A program made the position numbers and the translations under genes. A stretch of 64,000 nt of DNA, taken from assembly GCA_023238725.1 (NCBI GenBank), contig CM041539.1, positions 24,702,104 to 24,766,103 of the forward strand, in the 5' to 3' direction. This document shows, piece after piece, positions 21,749-32,821 of this stretch (positions are counted from its first letter, which is position 1; every line of letters starts with the position of its first letter). The stretch comes from Scortum barcoo. Its lineage: Eukaryota > Chordata > Actinopteri > Centrarchiformes > Terapontidae. The notes under the pieces were generated by a model. The model was not told the DNA's origin. It saw only the letters and a list, made by a program, of their open reading frames with translations, and did no database searches.

Positions 21749-24202
21749 GATGGATAGATGAGATGTGGAGTAGGCCTCTGGTGCTGGATGTGAGGGGAAC
21801 TGGAGGTGAATGGGGTGGAGGACAGTCGCATCAATCTCACACTGGAATGACAGCTGACAGCAGCAAAGAGAGGAACAGTTTTAAAGCTTGACAGAGAGGT
21901 TTTGGTAAAATCTGATTGGTTTATCTGAAAGAGTGATTGCCCACAGTCAGCTGATTTAGTTGAAGACAGAGAGACACAGAGAGGGAGACAAAGAAATGAA
22001 TAGCAGGAAGACAGTGCTCTTGATTGAACTTTGTGGGAACAACTTGGTAACTGATGGTAAGGGAGCAGTTTCTATGAATGTTTTGTTTTTGCTGTGGCTC
22101 TGAGTCACCACTTGATTCCACTATAACTTCTGAGTCAAGATACAGCTCTGTCAGAGCCATTTTGTAAATAAAAGGCTAGATTGTGCCATTTTTAAATAAC
22201 AAAGCATTTTCAAATAACAAGGCATAAATAACAAGGTCTGACATCCAAAGGCTTATACCTTATGCCTGCTGAGTAACCATGGTAACTTATGCTGCAGAAC
22301 TAGCCTGATCCAGCTAACTGTCAAGCTTAGTTTAGCTGTGTGTCAAAGAATGTCCAACGGGCAGAAATGGACTCCCAAATGAAAGTTCCGCCAGGTAGAT
22401 TTCTGCACTCGCGCCACTCATGTCTTGTAAAATACACAATCAATCAGTCAATGAAACCTCAGTAATATGGCAACTAGGTATTGAACATTGAATTAAATAA
22501 AAAATAACGTAGTTGATTAAAAAAAATAAATCTGAGATCTTAGAAAAAATATAATTTATAATCAATAATAAATTGAAAACGTTCCTAGGGCATAGCATCC
22601 CACTATGTGAATATAAATGTGTGCCTAACATATGCTGACCTTAGTGTACAGAGCTAGATGTGTTTTGAAATTTCAACACAATATTTCAGTGACCTATTTT
22701 TGTAATGTTATGTGTCCTCCATAGTAAAAAAGTAAAAAGGAAAACTAATAAAAATGTGTTCTTAAAAAACAACTTTGCATGTATTGTGCAATTTTAATGA
22801 ACACATGTATGACAAAGTTGTGCTGAATTTGTTTTATTAATTAATTCACTCCACACCACCAGCTGTGGACAGAAAACAAAGAACATTAAATACACTTCAT
22901 GACCTTCTGCTTACATCCTTCTCCAGTTTCATTATCTACAGCTTCACCTTTTTTATTGCAGGCTCTTGTATTTCATTTCAGCCTCTGACACTCCATGTTC
23001 AGCTTTTCACTTTCAGTAGATGAAGTTTACGTCTGTGTGCAGCACAGGATGTCCTGTGACAGAGGAAATGTGTCAGTGAGTAACTGGGTATGTAGGTGGT
23101 AACAGTAATATGAATACTATGCAGTATAATATGCAGCAGGGTGTTTGGGTGATAATCAGGCCTATTAGTATAGAATAGGTAGACTGCAGACACATCCAAA
23201 CCATTTCACATGTGAGCTTACCTCTTTACCTTTACCTAACTCTGGTATTTCTGTGTCTGCAGACTCAGTCTCTTCTGCAGATAGAGCTGAGAGACTGACT
23301 CAGTTGAGGAGGACAAAATCTCCTACATACTAATTAATTCTGAGGAGGTCCTCCCGTCTGTTCCCTCCACCTTTGTCCGTCCCTGCCTGCTGCTCAGAGC
23401 TCCTCTGCTTTGGGAGATTTTCAGGTGGAGGTTCCCCACCAGTGTCAGAGGCCTCCGTCTGTTTTTTGGTTGCTACAGTGCAACGTGTTTACAGCTCAAC
23501 ACCTTTCACATGTTTCACATTTCTTTACAGGCTACTTACCACCTTGACAGAGGTTCTTGTATTAATTAATTTTAACCTGCTACCAGGTTTGTTCTGGTTG
23601 TTGAGATTGCTCCTGTTGAGATGTGACAGTGAAAAATGAATAAGTTTGTCATGAGTTAGCAGGTCAGTGGAGTTCACACAGCTCACCCAGTTGGGCTGAT
23701 TAATGCTTAAACACATTGGTGTTTAATGTCGGTTTTTCTAAGTTGGTCTACACCATTATTTTAAATATAAATCTAATAATACTAGCCTAATACTACTGAT
23801 AATATAGTCACACAGTACAGTGATCTGAATGTTCATTTATTAAATAAATTGACAAAGCAAGGCCAGTTTAATTATGCAGCACATTTCACACAGAGACAAT
23901 TCAACATGCTTTACATAAAACAAATGAAAGAAAAGAGCAAAGAGAAATAAGATGAAAGTGAAATAAACATGTAACATGAAACAATAGTATTAGGCTTGTA
24001 CATCTTGCACAACTTGTGCATTTAGTCAGCTATTATCTATGGGTTTTTTTGGGTTAATAATTTTTTTCAAACAATCTCCCTCACTTTGTTAATTGCAGCA
24101 GTGTTCCTGCTGCTGAGAAGAAGCTCTACTTTCCTCTTGCATCATCTTTCTCCCATCAACTCGTCAGCGCTTCTTTCACACAAGCACATAGCCAGACTAT
24201 GC
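21749..24202. other. Gene-free stretch
   Basis: About 2.4 kb between the Harbinger right end and the inverted repeat at 24.2 kb. The part around 23330-23540 is richer in GC and pyrimidines, but its 88-codon frame (23373-23639) matches nothing I recognise. Confidence 0.5.
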
Positions 24203-24305
24203 AAGCCTCGCTTGAATTAGCCTGGATTAGATGAGGCTGATATTCGTTAGTGGAACGACTTGAGGCTTAATCAATTGGGAGATGGCGTTAGTTCAAGCGA
24301 GGCTT
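24203..24305. repeat. 14-bp perfect inverted repeat flanking 75 bp
   Basis: AAGCCTCGCTTGAA at 24203-24216 and its exact reverse complement at 24292-24305. Related words (GATGAGGCT, TTGAGGCTTAA) lie between, suggesting the remnant of a foldback or MITE-type element. No target duplication was identified. Confidence 0.8.
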
Positions 24306-24390
24306 TCTCGAGTAACCCTGGCTTTCTTTAGCTACGTTGATGGAACACCACTCTGCCTGATATCTGCGAGAAAACATACAGCACTTTACA

Positions 24391-24392
24391 TA
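24391..24392. repeat. TA target duplication (left) of Tc1
   Basis: TA immediately before CAGTGGGGC. The partner TA is at 25994-25995. Confidence 0.9.
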
Positions 24393-25993
24393 CAGTGGGG
24401 CAAAAAAGTATTTAGTCAGCCACCAATTGTGCAAGTTCTCCCACTTAAAAGATGAGGTCTCCAATTTTCATCATAGGTATACCTCAACTATGAGAGACAG
24501 AATGAGAAAAAAAATCCAGAAAATCACATTGTCTGATTTTTAAAGAATTTATTTGCAAATTATGGTGGAAAATAAGTATTTGGTCAAAAACAAAAGTTCA
24601 TCTCAATACTTTGTTATATACCCTTTGTTGGCAATGACAGAGGTCAAACGTTTTCTGTAAGTCTTCACAAGGTTTTCACACACTGTTGCTGGTATTTTGG
24701 CCCATTCCTCCATGCAGATCTCCTCTAGAGCAGTGATGTTTTGGGGCTGTCGCTGGGCAACACAGACTTTCAACTCCCTCCAAAGATTTTCTGTGGGGTT
24801 GAAATCTGGAGACTGGCTAGGCCATTCTAGGACCTTGAAATGTATGCTTCTTACGAAGCCACTCCTTCGTTGCCCGGGCGGTGTGTTTGGGATCATTGTC
24901 ATGCTGAAAGACCCAGCCACGTTTCATCTTCAATGCCCTTGCTGATGGAAGGAGGTTTTCACTCAAAATCTCACGATACATGGCCCCATTCATTCTTTCC
25001 TTTACACGGATCAGTCGTCCTGGTCCCCAGCCCCAAAGCATGATGTTTCCACCCCCATGCTTCACAGTAGGTATGGTGTTCTTTGGATGCAACTCAGCAT
25101 TCTTTCTCCTCCAAACACGACAAGTTGAGTTTTTACCAAAAAGTTCTATTTTGGTTTCATCTGACCATATGACAGTCTCCCAAGTCCTCTTCTGGATCAT
25201 CCAAATGCTGCTCTCTAGCAAACTTCAGACGGGCCTGGACATGTACTGGCTTAAGCAGGGGGACACGTCTGGCACTGCAGGATTTGAGTCCCTGGCGGCG
25301 TAGTGTGTTACTGATGGTAGCCTTTGTTACTTTGGTCCCAGCTCTCTGCAGGTCATTCACTAGGTCCCCCCGTGTGGTTCTGGGATTTTTGCTCACCGTT
25401 CTCGTGATCATTTTGACCCCACGGGGTGAGATCTTGTGTGGAGCCCCAGATCGAGGGAGATTATCAGTGGTCTTGTATGTCTTCCATCCATTTCTGATAA
25501 TTGCTCCCACAGTTGATTTCTTCACACCAAGCTGCTTACCTATTGCAGATTCAGTCTTCCCAGCCTGGTGCAGGTCTACAAATTTTGTTTCTGGTGTCCT
25601 TTGACAGCTCTTTGGTCTTGGCCATAGTGGAGTTTGGAGTCTGACTGTTTGAGGTTGTGGACAGGTGTCTTTTATACTGATAACGAGTTCAAACAGGTGC
25701 CATTAATACAGGTAACGAGTGGAGGACAGAGGAGCCTCTTAAAGAAGAAGTTACAGGTCCTGTGAGAGCCAGAAATCTTGCTTGTGTTGTAAGGTGACCA
25801 AATACTTATTTTACCGAGGAATTTACAGTTTTTTATTCATTATTGTGATTTCCTGGATTCTTTCCCCCCATTCTGTCTCTCATAGTTGATGTTTGTAATG
25901 ATGATTGTAATGATGAAAATTACAGGCCTCTCTTATCTTTTTAAGTGGGAGAACTTGCACAACTTGCTGACTAAATACTTTTTTGCCCCACTG
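24393..25993 (-). mobile_element. Complete-length Tc1-like transposon (1601 bp)
   Basis: Both ends are present as inverted repeats (CAGTGGGGCAAAAAAGTATT on the left, its complement on the right) and are flanked by TA. The terminal repeats are long, roughly 150-200 bp as judged by eye, with the CTCATAGTTGA-type inner block at both ends. The transposase lies on the minus strand and is frameshifted. The element itself could still be moved if an active transposase of the same family were supplied elsewhere in the genome. Confidence 0.96.
24603..25625 (-). pseudogene. Tc1-like transposase (DDE), frameshifted
   Basis: The start codon is at 25625 (MAKTKELSKDTRNKI as in the 43.3 kb copy). A single extra T soon after changes the frame. 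Three overlapping frames then cover HTH region two (TISNTLRRQGLKSCSARRVP), the first catalytic Asp (WSDETKIELFG), the second (FQHDNDPKHTA) and the third acid (SPDFNPTENLWRELK), ending at 24603. All three catalytic residues are present. The reading is broken by at least three frameshifts (near the N-terminus, near the EQHLDD region and near 24840-24880). A family member is about 340 residues. Confidence 0.92.
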
Positions 25994-26389
25994 TAATTAG
26001 TCTGCTCTGAACTGATAAATAAATCTTAACAAAGATGGTCCTAATATTTGTCAGCTGGCAGTTTTTATCATCATCAGGTTTACAGGCATTTGAAGAAGCT
26101 GCAGCAGCAGAAGCTCCAAAATGCAGCGGTGATTTTCACTGAATTATTTTAATATTTCACATGGTGAAATCAGCTGCCACATTACTGTTGTGAACACTGC
26201 TGGCCAACAAACAAAGCAGAAATAAATGTTTTCGAACATGAAAAGTAATCTACAGTAATATCTGTTCGGAAAAACAAATGAGTACACACGTATTTCTGAG
26301 TTTAGATGTTTGTTTGATAAGAGCAACTAATAAACTGTTGCGAATATTAATTAAGTACTGATCCACTTCTGAGAACATTTACAGTGCAT
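25994..26389. other. Spacer between two Tc1-like elements
   Basis: About 0.4 kb without recognisable gene or repeat. It begins with the TA target duplicate. Confidence 0.6.
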
Positions 26390-26391
26390 CT
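26390..26391. repeat. TA target duplication (left), second Tc1 family
   Basis: TA before CAGTGCATC. Partner TA at 27848-27849. Confidence 0.9.
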
Positions 26392-27847
26392 GGAAAGTAT
26401 TCACAACGCTTCACTTTTTCCACATTTTGTTATGTTACAGCCTTATTCCAAAACGGATTAAATTAATTTTCTTCCTCAAAATTCTACACACAACACCACA
26501 TAATGACAATGGAGAAAAAAATCTTTTTGAATATGATGCCACAAGCTTGGCACATCTATCTTTGGGCAGTTTCACCCATGCCCATTCCTCTTTGCAGCAC
26601 CTCTCAAAGCTCCATCAGGTTGGATGGGAAGCGTCGGTGCACAGCCATTTTCAGATCTCTCCAGAGATGTTCAATTGGATTCAAGTCTCACCACTCCTTT
26701 GTTATCTTGGCTGTGTGCTTAGGGTCATTGTCCTGCTGAAAGATGAAGCCGTCGCCCCAGTCTGAGGTCAAGAGCGCTCTGGAGCAGGTTTTCATCCAGG
26801 ATATCTCTGTACAGTGCTGCATTCATCTTTTCCCTCTATCCTGACTAGTCTCCCAGTTCCTGCCGCTGAAAAACATCCCCACAGCATGATGCTGCCACCA
26901 CCATGCTTCACTGTAGGGATGGTATTGGCCTGGTGATGAGTGGTGCCTGGTTTCCTCCAAACATGACGCCTAACGCCAAAGAGTTCAATCTTTGTCTCAT
27001 CAGACCAGAGAATTTTGTTTCTCATGGTCTGAGAGTCCTTCAGGTGCATTTTGACAAACTCCAGGTGGGCTGCCATGTGCCTTTTGACTCAGGAGTGGCT
27101 TCCGTCTGGCCACTCTACCATACAGGCCTGATTGGTGGATTGCTGCAGAGATGGTTGTCCTTCTGGAAGGTTCTCCTCTCTCTACAGAGGTACGCTGGAG
27201 CTCTGACAGAGTGACCATCGGGTTCTTAGTCACCTCCCTGACTAAGGCCCTTTTCCCCCGATCGCTCAGTTTAGACGGCCTAGCCAGCTCTAGAAAGAGT
27301 CCTGGTGGTTCCGAACTTCTTCCATTTATGGAATGATGGAGGCCACTGTGCTCATTGGGACCTTCAAAGCAGCAGAAATTTTTCTGTACCCTTCCCCAGA
27401 TTTGTGCCTCGAGACAATCCTGTCTCTGAGGTCTACCTGACAATTCCTTTGACTTCATGCTTGGTTTGTACTTTAACATGCACTGTCAACTGTGGGACCT
27501 TATATAGACAGGTGTGTGCCTTTCCAAATCAAGTCCAATCAACTGAATTTACAACAGGTGGACTCCAATTAAGCTGAAGAAACATCTCAAGGAAACAGGA
27601 TGCACCTGAGCTCAATTTTGAGCTTCATGGCAAAGGCTGTGAATACTTATGTACATGTGATTTCTTAGTTTTTTTAATTTTTAATAAATTTGCAAAAATC
27701 TCAAAAAAACTTTTTTCATGTTGTCATTATGTGGTGTTGTGTGTAGAATTTTGAGGAAGAAAATGAATTTAATCCATTTTGGAATAAGACTAACATAACA
27801 AAATGTGGAAAAAGTGAAGCGGTTGTGAATACTTTCCGGATGCACTG
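26392..27847 (-). mobile_element. Tc1-like transposon of a second family (1456 bp)
   Basis: The left end CAGTGCATCTGGAAAGTATT and right end AATACTTTCCGGATGCACTG are inverted and flanked by TA. The terminal sequences continue as ATTTTGTTATGTTA and TCCAAAA(C/T)GG, giving repeats of well over 100 bp that are clearly different from the CAGTGGGGC family nearby. The transposase is on the minus strand and broken. Confidence 0.95.
26560..27457 (-). pseudogene. Tc1-like transposase (second family), frameshifted
   Basis: From the minus strand: MKSKELSGRPQRQDCLEAQI (N-terminal HTH, mutated and shifted), then LSDRGKRALVREVTKNPMVT (second HTH with its linker), then ILWSDETKIELFG (first catalytic Asp) and IPTVKHGGGSIMLWGCFSA. 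Downstream, the second-Asp and third-acid blocks are present only as scattered, shifted pieces near 26560-26760. Probable start at 27457 (ATGAAGTCAAAGG). Shared blocks with the first family confirm both are Tc1-like. Confidence 0.88.
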
Positions 27848-27849
27848 TA

Positions 27850-28079
27850 GCTGTGAGAGCACAGACACACATCAATATCGAGACCAACATCAAACCCATA
27901 TGACTTCACAAAGAGATTTTTAACAATATTCAGATAAAACAAGGCTAACTGTTAGCACTATTACTTACTTTAACACATTTTATCTTTGTGGTTATTTTCT
28001 TTTGACAGAAAATCAACCATAAACAAACTGTGATAATGTCCAGCAGAAATGTCTAACTCTCCATAAGTGTGAATCTTTC
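27850..28079. other. Spacer
   Basis: No recognised feature between the Tc1 right flank and dispersed-repeat copy C. Confidence 0.6.
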
Positions 28080-28550
28080 AGCTCTCTCCACCTCTCAAAG
28101 GCTCCTGGTGTTTACTCTTGTTTAATCTCCAGCTCGGTCAAATCCTTTTTCTTTAGCTTCTTTTCTTCTCTGCTCATCTTCTGTTTCTTCTCTCTCAGTA
28201 TCAGCAGTAGTTGTCAGAGGAGGGAGGCTCAGTTTTCTCTCTGCTGCTGCTCCTTGTTGTGGAACCAAACAAGCTTGTGACCCGGAAGAGTTTGAGCATA
28301 AGGTTTGGGCGTCCACCACATGTTCACGAACTTTGATTGACACTGCATCAGACACTCCTCCTCCTCTGATTGGTTGTTTTGACCCGGGCACGTGGTGGAT
28401 TTTAACAAATGGCTTTAGAGGCAGGAGGCGGGGGCAGAGGATGTAGATTATTGTCACAGATTATCTGTTTCATATTCTACTGTCAGGACATGGTGACAGT
28501 TTTCGAGGGAATATGACTAAAAGTAGTGTTTGGAAATGTTACCTACTGAA
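28080..28550 (+). repeat. Dispersed repeat, copy C (probably hAT-derived, non-autonomous)
   Basis: Same order of segments as copy B: CTCTGATTGGTTGTTTTGAC, GTGGTGGATT, CTTTAGAGGCAG, CACAGATTATCTGTTTCAT, CTACTGTCAGGACATG, GAATATGACTAAAAGT. The middle (28240-28330) is diverged. The antisense frame at 28122-28457 crosses the repeat and is not a gene. Confidence 0.65.
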
Positions 28551-28731
28551 CATTTAATCAGGCCCTGTCAAAAAAATATGATTGATGTATAGATTTTCTG
28601 TGAAGTAAATGCAAGGGAATCGGCGATCATCAGTTCTATTATGATCACATCGTATTCATCAAAATATTGCTGAGATGTCGGAATGCAGTGGTATCACTGA
28701 AAATAGTTAACAGAGAGATGGGAGAGATGAA
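28551..28731. other. Spacer
   Basis: No recognised feature. Confidence 0.5.
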
Positions 28732-28777
28732 AATTCAGCTCCATGTTTGTTACTATTGACAAACATGGAGCTGAATT
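28732..28777. repeat. Perfect 19-bp inverted repeat, 8-nt loop
   Basis: Arms 28732-28750 and 28759-28777 are exactly complementary around TACTATTG. A typical short hairpin with no transposon ends. Confidence 0.97.
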
Positions 28778-28848
28778 CCACACTTTGTGTAGTTCAATCC
28801 TTGCTCTTATCCCATTCTCCTTCATGTGCTTTACCATATGTTTGTCAT

Positions 28849-28853
28849 GAATG
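28849..28853. repeat. Gypsy target-site duplication (left)
   Basis: GAATG, identical to 29800-29804. Five base pairs is the usual duplication for Ty3/gypsy integration. Confidence 0.9.
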
Positions 28854-28925
28854 TGTTATGCTGGTAGACAAAGCAGGTAGACTCAAATGCAGGATGCAGA
28901 GAACCGGCAGACTTTTTAAAGTACG
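28854..28925 (-). repeat. Truncated 3' LTR (about 72 bp)
   Basis: Matches 29397-29468 closely (CTGGTAGACAAAGCAGG, GCAGAGAACCGG, AGACTTTTTAAAG), with scattered differences. The rest of the 3' LTR is missing where the sequence meets the pol remnant at about 28926. Confidence 0.9.
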
Positions 28926-28939
28926 CCCCCCCCTTAGGA

Positions 28940-29280
28940 CAGCTTAGGGGCTTGACCAGCTTGATCAGGGTGATGACGATAGAAGTCGTCAATCAGGCTC
29001 TGGCTGACGACGAAGCTGGCAGGGATCCACGACCACTCCTCAGGTCCGTACCCCTCCCAGTCCACCAGAAACTGTCTTCCCCGGCCCCTCTCACCGCCAG
29101 CAGTTTCTTGACCGTGCAGACGGGCCCCCCGTCTACCATCTTGGGCGGTGGCGGCTGTTTGGTGGGTGGCACCAACGGGCTTTCACGGACTGGTTTTAAC
29201 TTGCTCACGTGGAAGGTGGGGTGAACCAGGAGGGACCTGGGGAGTTTAAGTTGCACAGACACTGGGTTAATAACTTTGGA
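28940..29280 (-). pseudogene. Gypsy pol C-terminus (integrase tail and chromodomain-like region)
   Basis: Minus frame 29262-28993 reads LPRSLLVHPTFHVSKLKPV, the conserved block at the end of gypsy integrase, then a Pro/Lys linker. The following chromodomain-like part is split between frames (VDGGPVCTVKKLLAVR, then in another frame FLVDWEGYGPEERSWIPAS). Such chromodomains direct integration into chosen chromatin. Upstream protease, RT and the integrase core are deleted. Confidence 0.82.
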
Positions 29281-29284
29281 GACT

Positions 29285-29380
29285 GCTGATGGAGCACAGC
29301 CGAGTCTCGTGCTGGTGAATCTTTGTTCCCTGGGCTGAAAGAGACGATTTGACCGTGTTCACGTCCGCTGGGTCCATGTT
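29285..29380 (-). pseudogene. Gypsy gag N-terminus fragment
   Basis: Minus strand begins with MDPADVNTVKSSLSAQGTKI shortly after the LTR, followed by a short stretch that ends where pol sequence begins. The length is only about 30 codons of a gag of several hundred. Confidence 0.65.
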
Positions 29381-29396
29381 TGGCCAGATCGTGTAC

Positions 29397-29799
29397 TGTT
29401 ACACTGGTAGACAAAGCAGGCAGACCCAAATGCAGGACACAGAGAACCGGAAGACTTTTTAAAGATTTTAATAAGAAATAAAGAGTTCTTACACTCAAGT
29501 TTGTCAAGGAGCAAAGCGAGAGCACAACATAAATTCTTGATCATAGGCTACGATCTGGCAACAAAACAGGGAAAGAAACGCAGACAATATATACACAAGG
29601 ACATGAGGTAATGGGAAAGAACAGGTGGAAACAATCAGGGCGGGGCAAACAGACAGGCATGGGAAACACACAATGGCAGGAAGTTAAGGGACCTGAAATG
29701 AGAGGGAAGGTTACACTTTCAAAATAAAACAGACACGCCAGAACAGGAAACAGAAACATGACAGACATTGAAACTTAACACAAACGACGAGACATGACA
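29397..29799 (-). repeat. 5' LTR of the gypsy element (403 bp)
   Basis: Begins TGTCATGTCTCGTCG and ends CACTGGTAGACAAAG-like sequence plus TAACA when read in element orientation. Contains a TATATA-type box (minus strand, near 29590) and an AATAAA-type stretch (near 29470-29480) placed as expected for promoter and polyadenylation signal. Compare the 72-bp scrap at 28854-28925. Confidence 0.9.
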
Positions 29800-29804
29800 G
29801 AATG
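29800..29804. repeat. Gypsy target-site duplication (right)
   Basis: GAATG, identical to 28849-28853. Confidence 0.9.
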
Positions 29805-32684
29805 TCAGTTTGATGCAACAAATGTATACATTTTACATGAATCCATTTTATTAGCATTATAATAATATTTATTTATTTTATTATTGAATCCAAACCACTA
29901 TTTGATTGTTTTGAGATAAATCCTCATGTAATTCATCTTGTTCCAGAGCCACTCTCTGACCACTATAATCATACACTTTTACATTCACAGTAATTTACTG
30001 TTTTTAAGGGGTCAAAAAGTAGTACCTAATTTAAAAAATATGTCACTCCAGTCCTGTTTTTCTAGCAAATGCCTTGAATGGCTGAGGGCCAAAACAAAAA
30101 TAACTTTCAACATCAGACGTAATTGTTTTCTTTTGGTTATGAACAATGGAAATTGCAGCTTGGCAGCATCTGTGACTGCAATCAACTCCCCTAATTGTCA
30201 GGCATTTTATTCATAGTTGAGCTCACAGTGAAAGTAGGGAAAACTGTGCACACCTTACCCAGCATTCTGATCATTACCTGGCAGTAAAAGGACAAGGATA
30301 AAGGGTGCTTAATGAAAGACAGGAAACATCAATGCCATCTTTTCCTTTTAGAGTTACAACAGTGTCTTTGAGTTTTTAGAAAAGTGCTCTATAAATAAAA
30401 TGTATTATTATTTTATTATTATTATTATTATTATTGTTATTATTAGTTTGAAACTTGCTTCCCTAGTGCAACCCAGGAAAGACAGTCTAGGTCATTTTCA
30501 AGCAACATGTAGTGTATCTATGGTGAACACTGAAAGGAATATTAATGATTTGTGCTTCACAAATGCTGTGAACTGCAGAGGCGCCAGCAGGTAATGGGAG
30601 TGTTGAATGGTGAGTTAGAAGCTGGTAAATTAAAGGTGCTGTACTTGTGAAGTCCAACAATGTGCTCGATGTCTGGGCTGCAGACGCGCTCCTTCACAGA
30701 GACATGCCCAAGGTGGCATCACCTCGAGTTCACAAGCACGGCAAGCCCTTCTCCTTTCTTCTTACCACTTGCTGGGTGTCTCTGTCCGCCCAAACCGCGT
30801 GGGAACTGGTTTACAGAAACTAATTTTGGAGAATATGTCACTGTTTTCAAATAAAACCCTTGACACTCTTGATCTTAGGGGTGTTATGGTATGGAGTACA
30901 ATAACATGCAGACAACAAATGGTCAGTCCATATGCTCCTATTTTGCCTCTTGTTTGAACCGTCCGTGCTTGTTCGTAATGGTTTTCTGCCGAGAAAATGA
31001 TTGATGACTGACTGAGTAGCTGCTCTTTCTTCCATCTGTGTGTGCATGTATGTGTGTGTTTGGAGAAGCCTGGGACATTGCTAAGTGAAGAAATTGTTAA
31101 GAAAGCAGTCATTTTGTGAGTGCAACCTCACATGTGTAAGTAAACAGTGTAATGTTTTGGGTAGACTAATGTCCCAATTTTGATGGTCTCTGCCAAAGCT
31201 GCGCTCAAGAATGTTACTTTTCAAATGGTTAACATTTCTTGGCTGTTACATAGAAAAGCAGAATTAACAATATGTGAAATTTTATATACATATTCCACAT
31301 GTAGCTAACCATGCTTGTCAGCGCCCCTCAAAGCTGTAATTCTCTCCAGAGTCTAATGTTTGTCTAAACCCAAATCATTGCAGCCCATAGTTGCGCCAGC
31401 CAAGACATCATCTTAAGACCAGTAAATACCTCCAGAGGCCTCTGAATTAAGTGATTTTTTTTTTCTCACATCTCATGTTTTGACATTGCTTATATTTAAA
31501 AGTTGGTTACTAAGAAATACAAATTCAGCACAACCTCCTCCTATTATTAAAGCTGGAGTGCAGGAATATTACATTTAAATGAATGTCTGTTGCATTCAAG
31601 CCTTTTGCCGAATGAGCTCAAAAAGTGCTGAGTCTTTCACTACCAGGAAAATCTCTCTGTATACCCTAACCCTAAAAGAAGTGGGTCAGCTGTCTAACAA
31701 AAGATAACAAGATGGCTTGAGTTGCAAAAAGTTGCAATTTACAAAAACAGTAAGAAAACAAACTTGGACATCCTCAGTCAAAACAGAAAGACCAAAAAGA
31801 TATTGTTTGTTATAGACAAAAGAAATCACCTGTCATAAATAACAGCCAACCTCTGACTCTGACCTTGGTGGCCCGAGGCTTATAAATGTTAAACCTTTCA
31901 AACTGCTATTGAAATCAATTTACTTTGATTTTAAAGAGTCTACAATTTTCCACATTTCAGTGAACAATCACATGAATAACCATTCCCCAGTCAAATATTT
32001 AGAATAAACCCCAACACTTTAACTATATTGCATCCTTAAGGTAACATCACCCCTGACCCAATTACACATGGTATTGCCCATCATGAGCACACATGCGTGA
32101 TTGCTGTTACCTTAATATAAGTGAGCCTTATGCATTGGCTCTGTTTCAAACCCTGGGACTGTGGAGGAGAGGAACGGCAGGTTATAAAGACACTTTGGCA
32201 AAACACTTCTTTGTAAGTTGAGTGTGAATAAAATGATCTGAATTAACTAAGTCATGACCAAGTGTGTATTTTTTCCCCAATCATGCTATATTACTGCAGT
32301 GGATGTGTGTAAAATGCTGTTATATTGTGATGTGTGCATGCACTCACCACAATGACAGAGGGGAATAATGTGTGTTTGGTTGGCCATTTGTAAGTATCTT
32401 GAGTATCTTTTTTACCATGTGCCATATGTATATGCAATCAGTGAAGTAGTCTTTGTCACACGGTATAGACAATAGATGGATGAATAATGTTTTAATATTT
32501 TTTAAGCCATTTATTCTAGAAGAAGCATTTTACTGATTTACAGAAATTGAGTGTACCTGTCTTGAGAAGTCTTTGATAGGTCTGCAGATATAAAGCATTT
32601 CAAGGATTTAAAATTGGTAAATTTGAACAAATCAAGCAAAGAAATGAAAAGAAATCATACTGCTATATATGTCATAGTTCTGCT
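29805..32684. other. Gene-free stretch with an (ATT)n tract
   Basis: About 2.9 kb without a supported gene. A trinucleotide ATT tract lies at about 30404-30446. Frames at 29938-30216 and 30762-31112 have no recognised domain. Confidence 0.5.
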
Positions 32685-32821
32685 CCATGATCCTGGTCTT
32701 CGTTCTTGTGTCTTGTACCTCCCTGCCTGTCTTGATCACCAGTAAGCTAAAATAAAGTGTGTCTGCATCTGCTCTGCCTCCATGCTGTCTGCATTTGGGT
32801 CTACCCTGCGTCACACATGAC
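32685..32821 (+). repeat. Gypsy-type LTR 3'-end fragment
   Basis: Carries an AATAAAG-type signal (32751) followed by CTGCATTTGGGTCTACCCTG and ending in ACATGACA (about 32814-32821), the usual 3' end style of fish gypsy LTRs. No second LTR nearby. Probably a truncated solo LTR. Confidence 0.6.

Larger units (their letters stand above)
28854..29799 (-). mobile_element. Ty3/gypsy LTR retrotransposon, collapsed to 946 bp
   Basis: Minus-strand order: 5' LTR (29799 to 29397), a gag-like start, a large deletion, a pol C-terminal region with chromodomain-like sequence, then only about 72 bp of the 3' LTR (28925 to 28854). LTR termini are TGTCATG and TAACA. Perfect GAATG duplications flank the whole, so both outer edges are original and all losses happened inside. 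No conventional TGG-type primer-binding site was recognised next to the LTR. Confidence 0.9.

Noticed and set aside
28122..28457. 111-codon minus-strand frame with an acidic C-terminus
   Set aside because: Runs antisense through dispersed-repeat copy C; no family motif or splice context.
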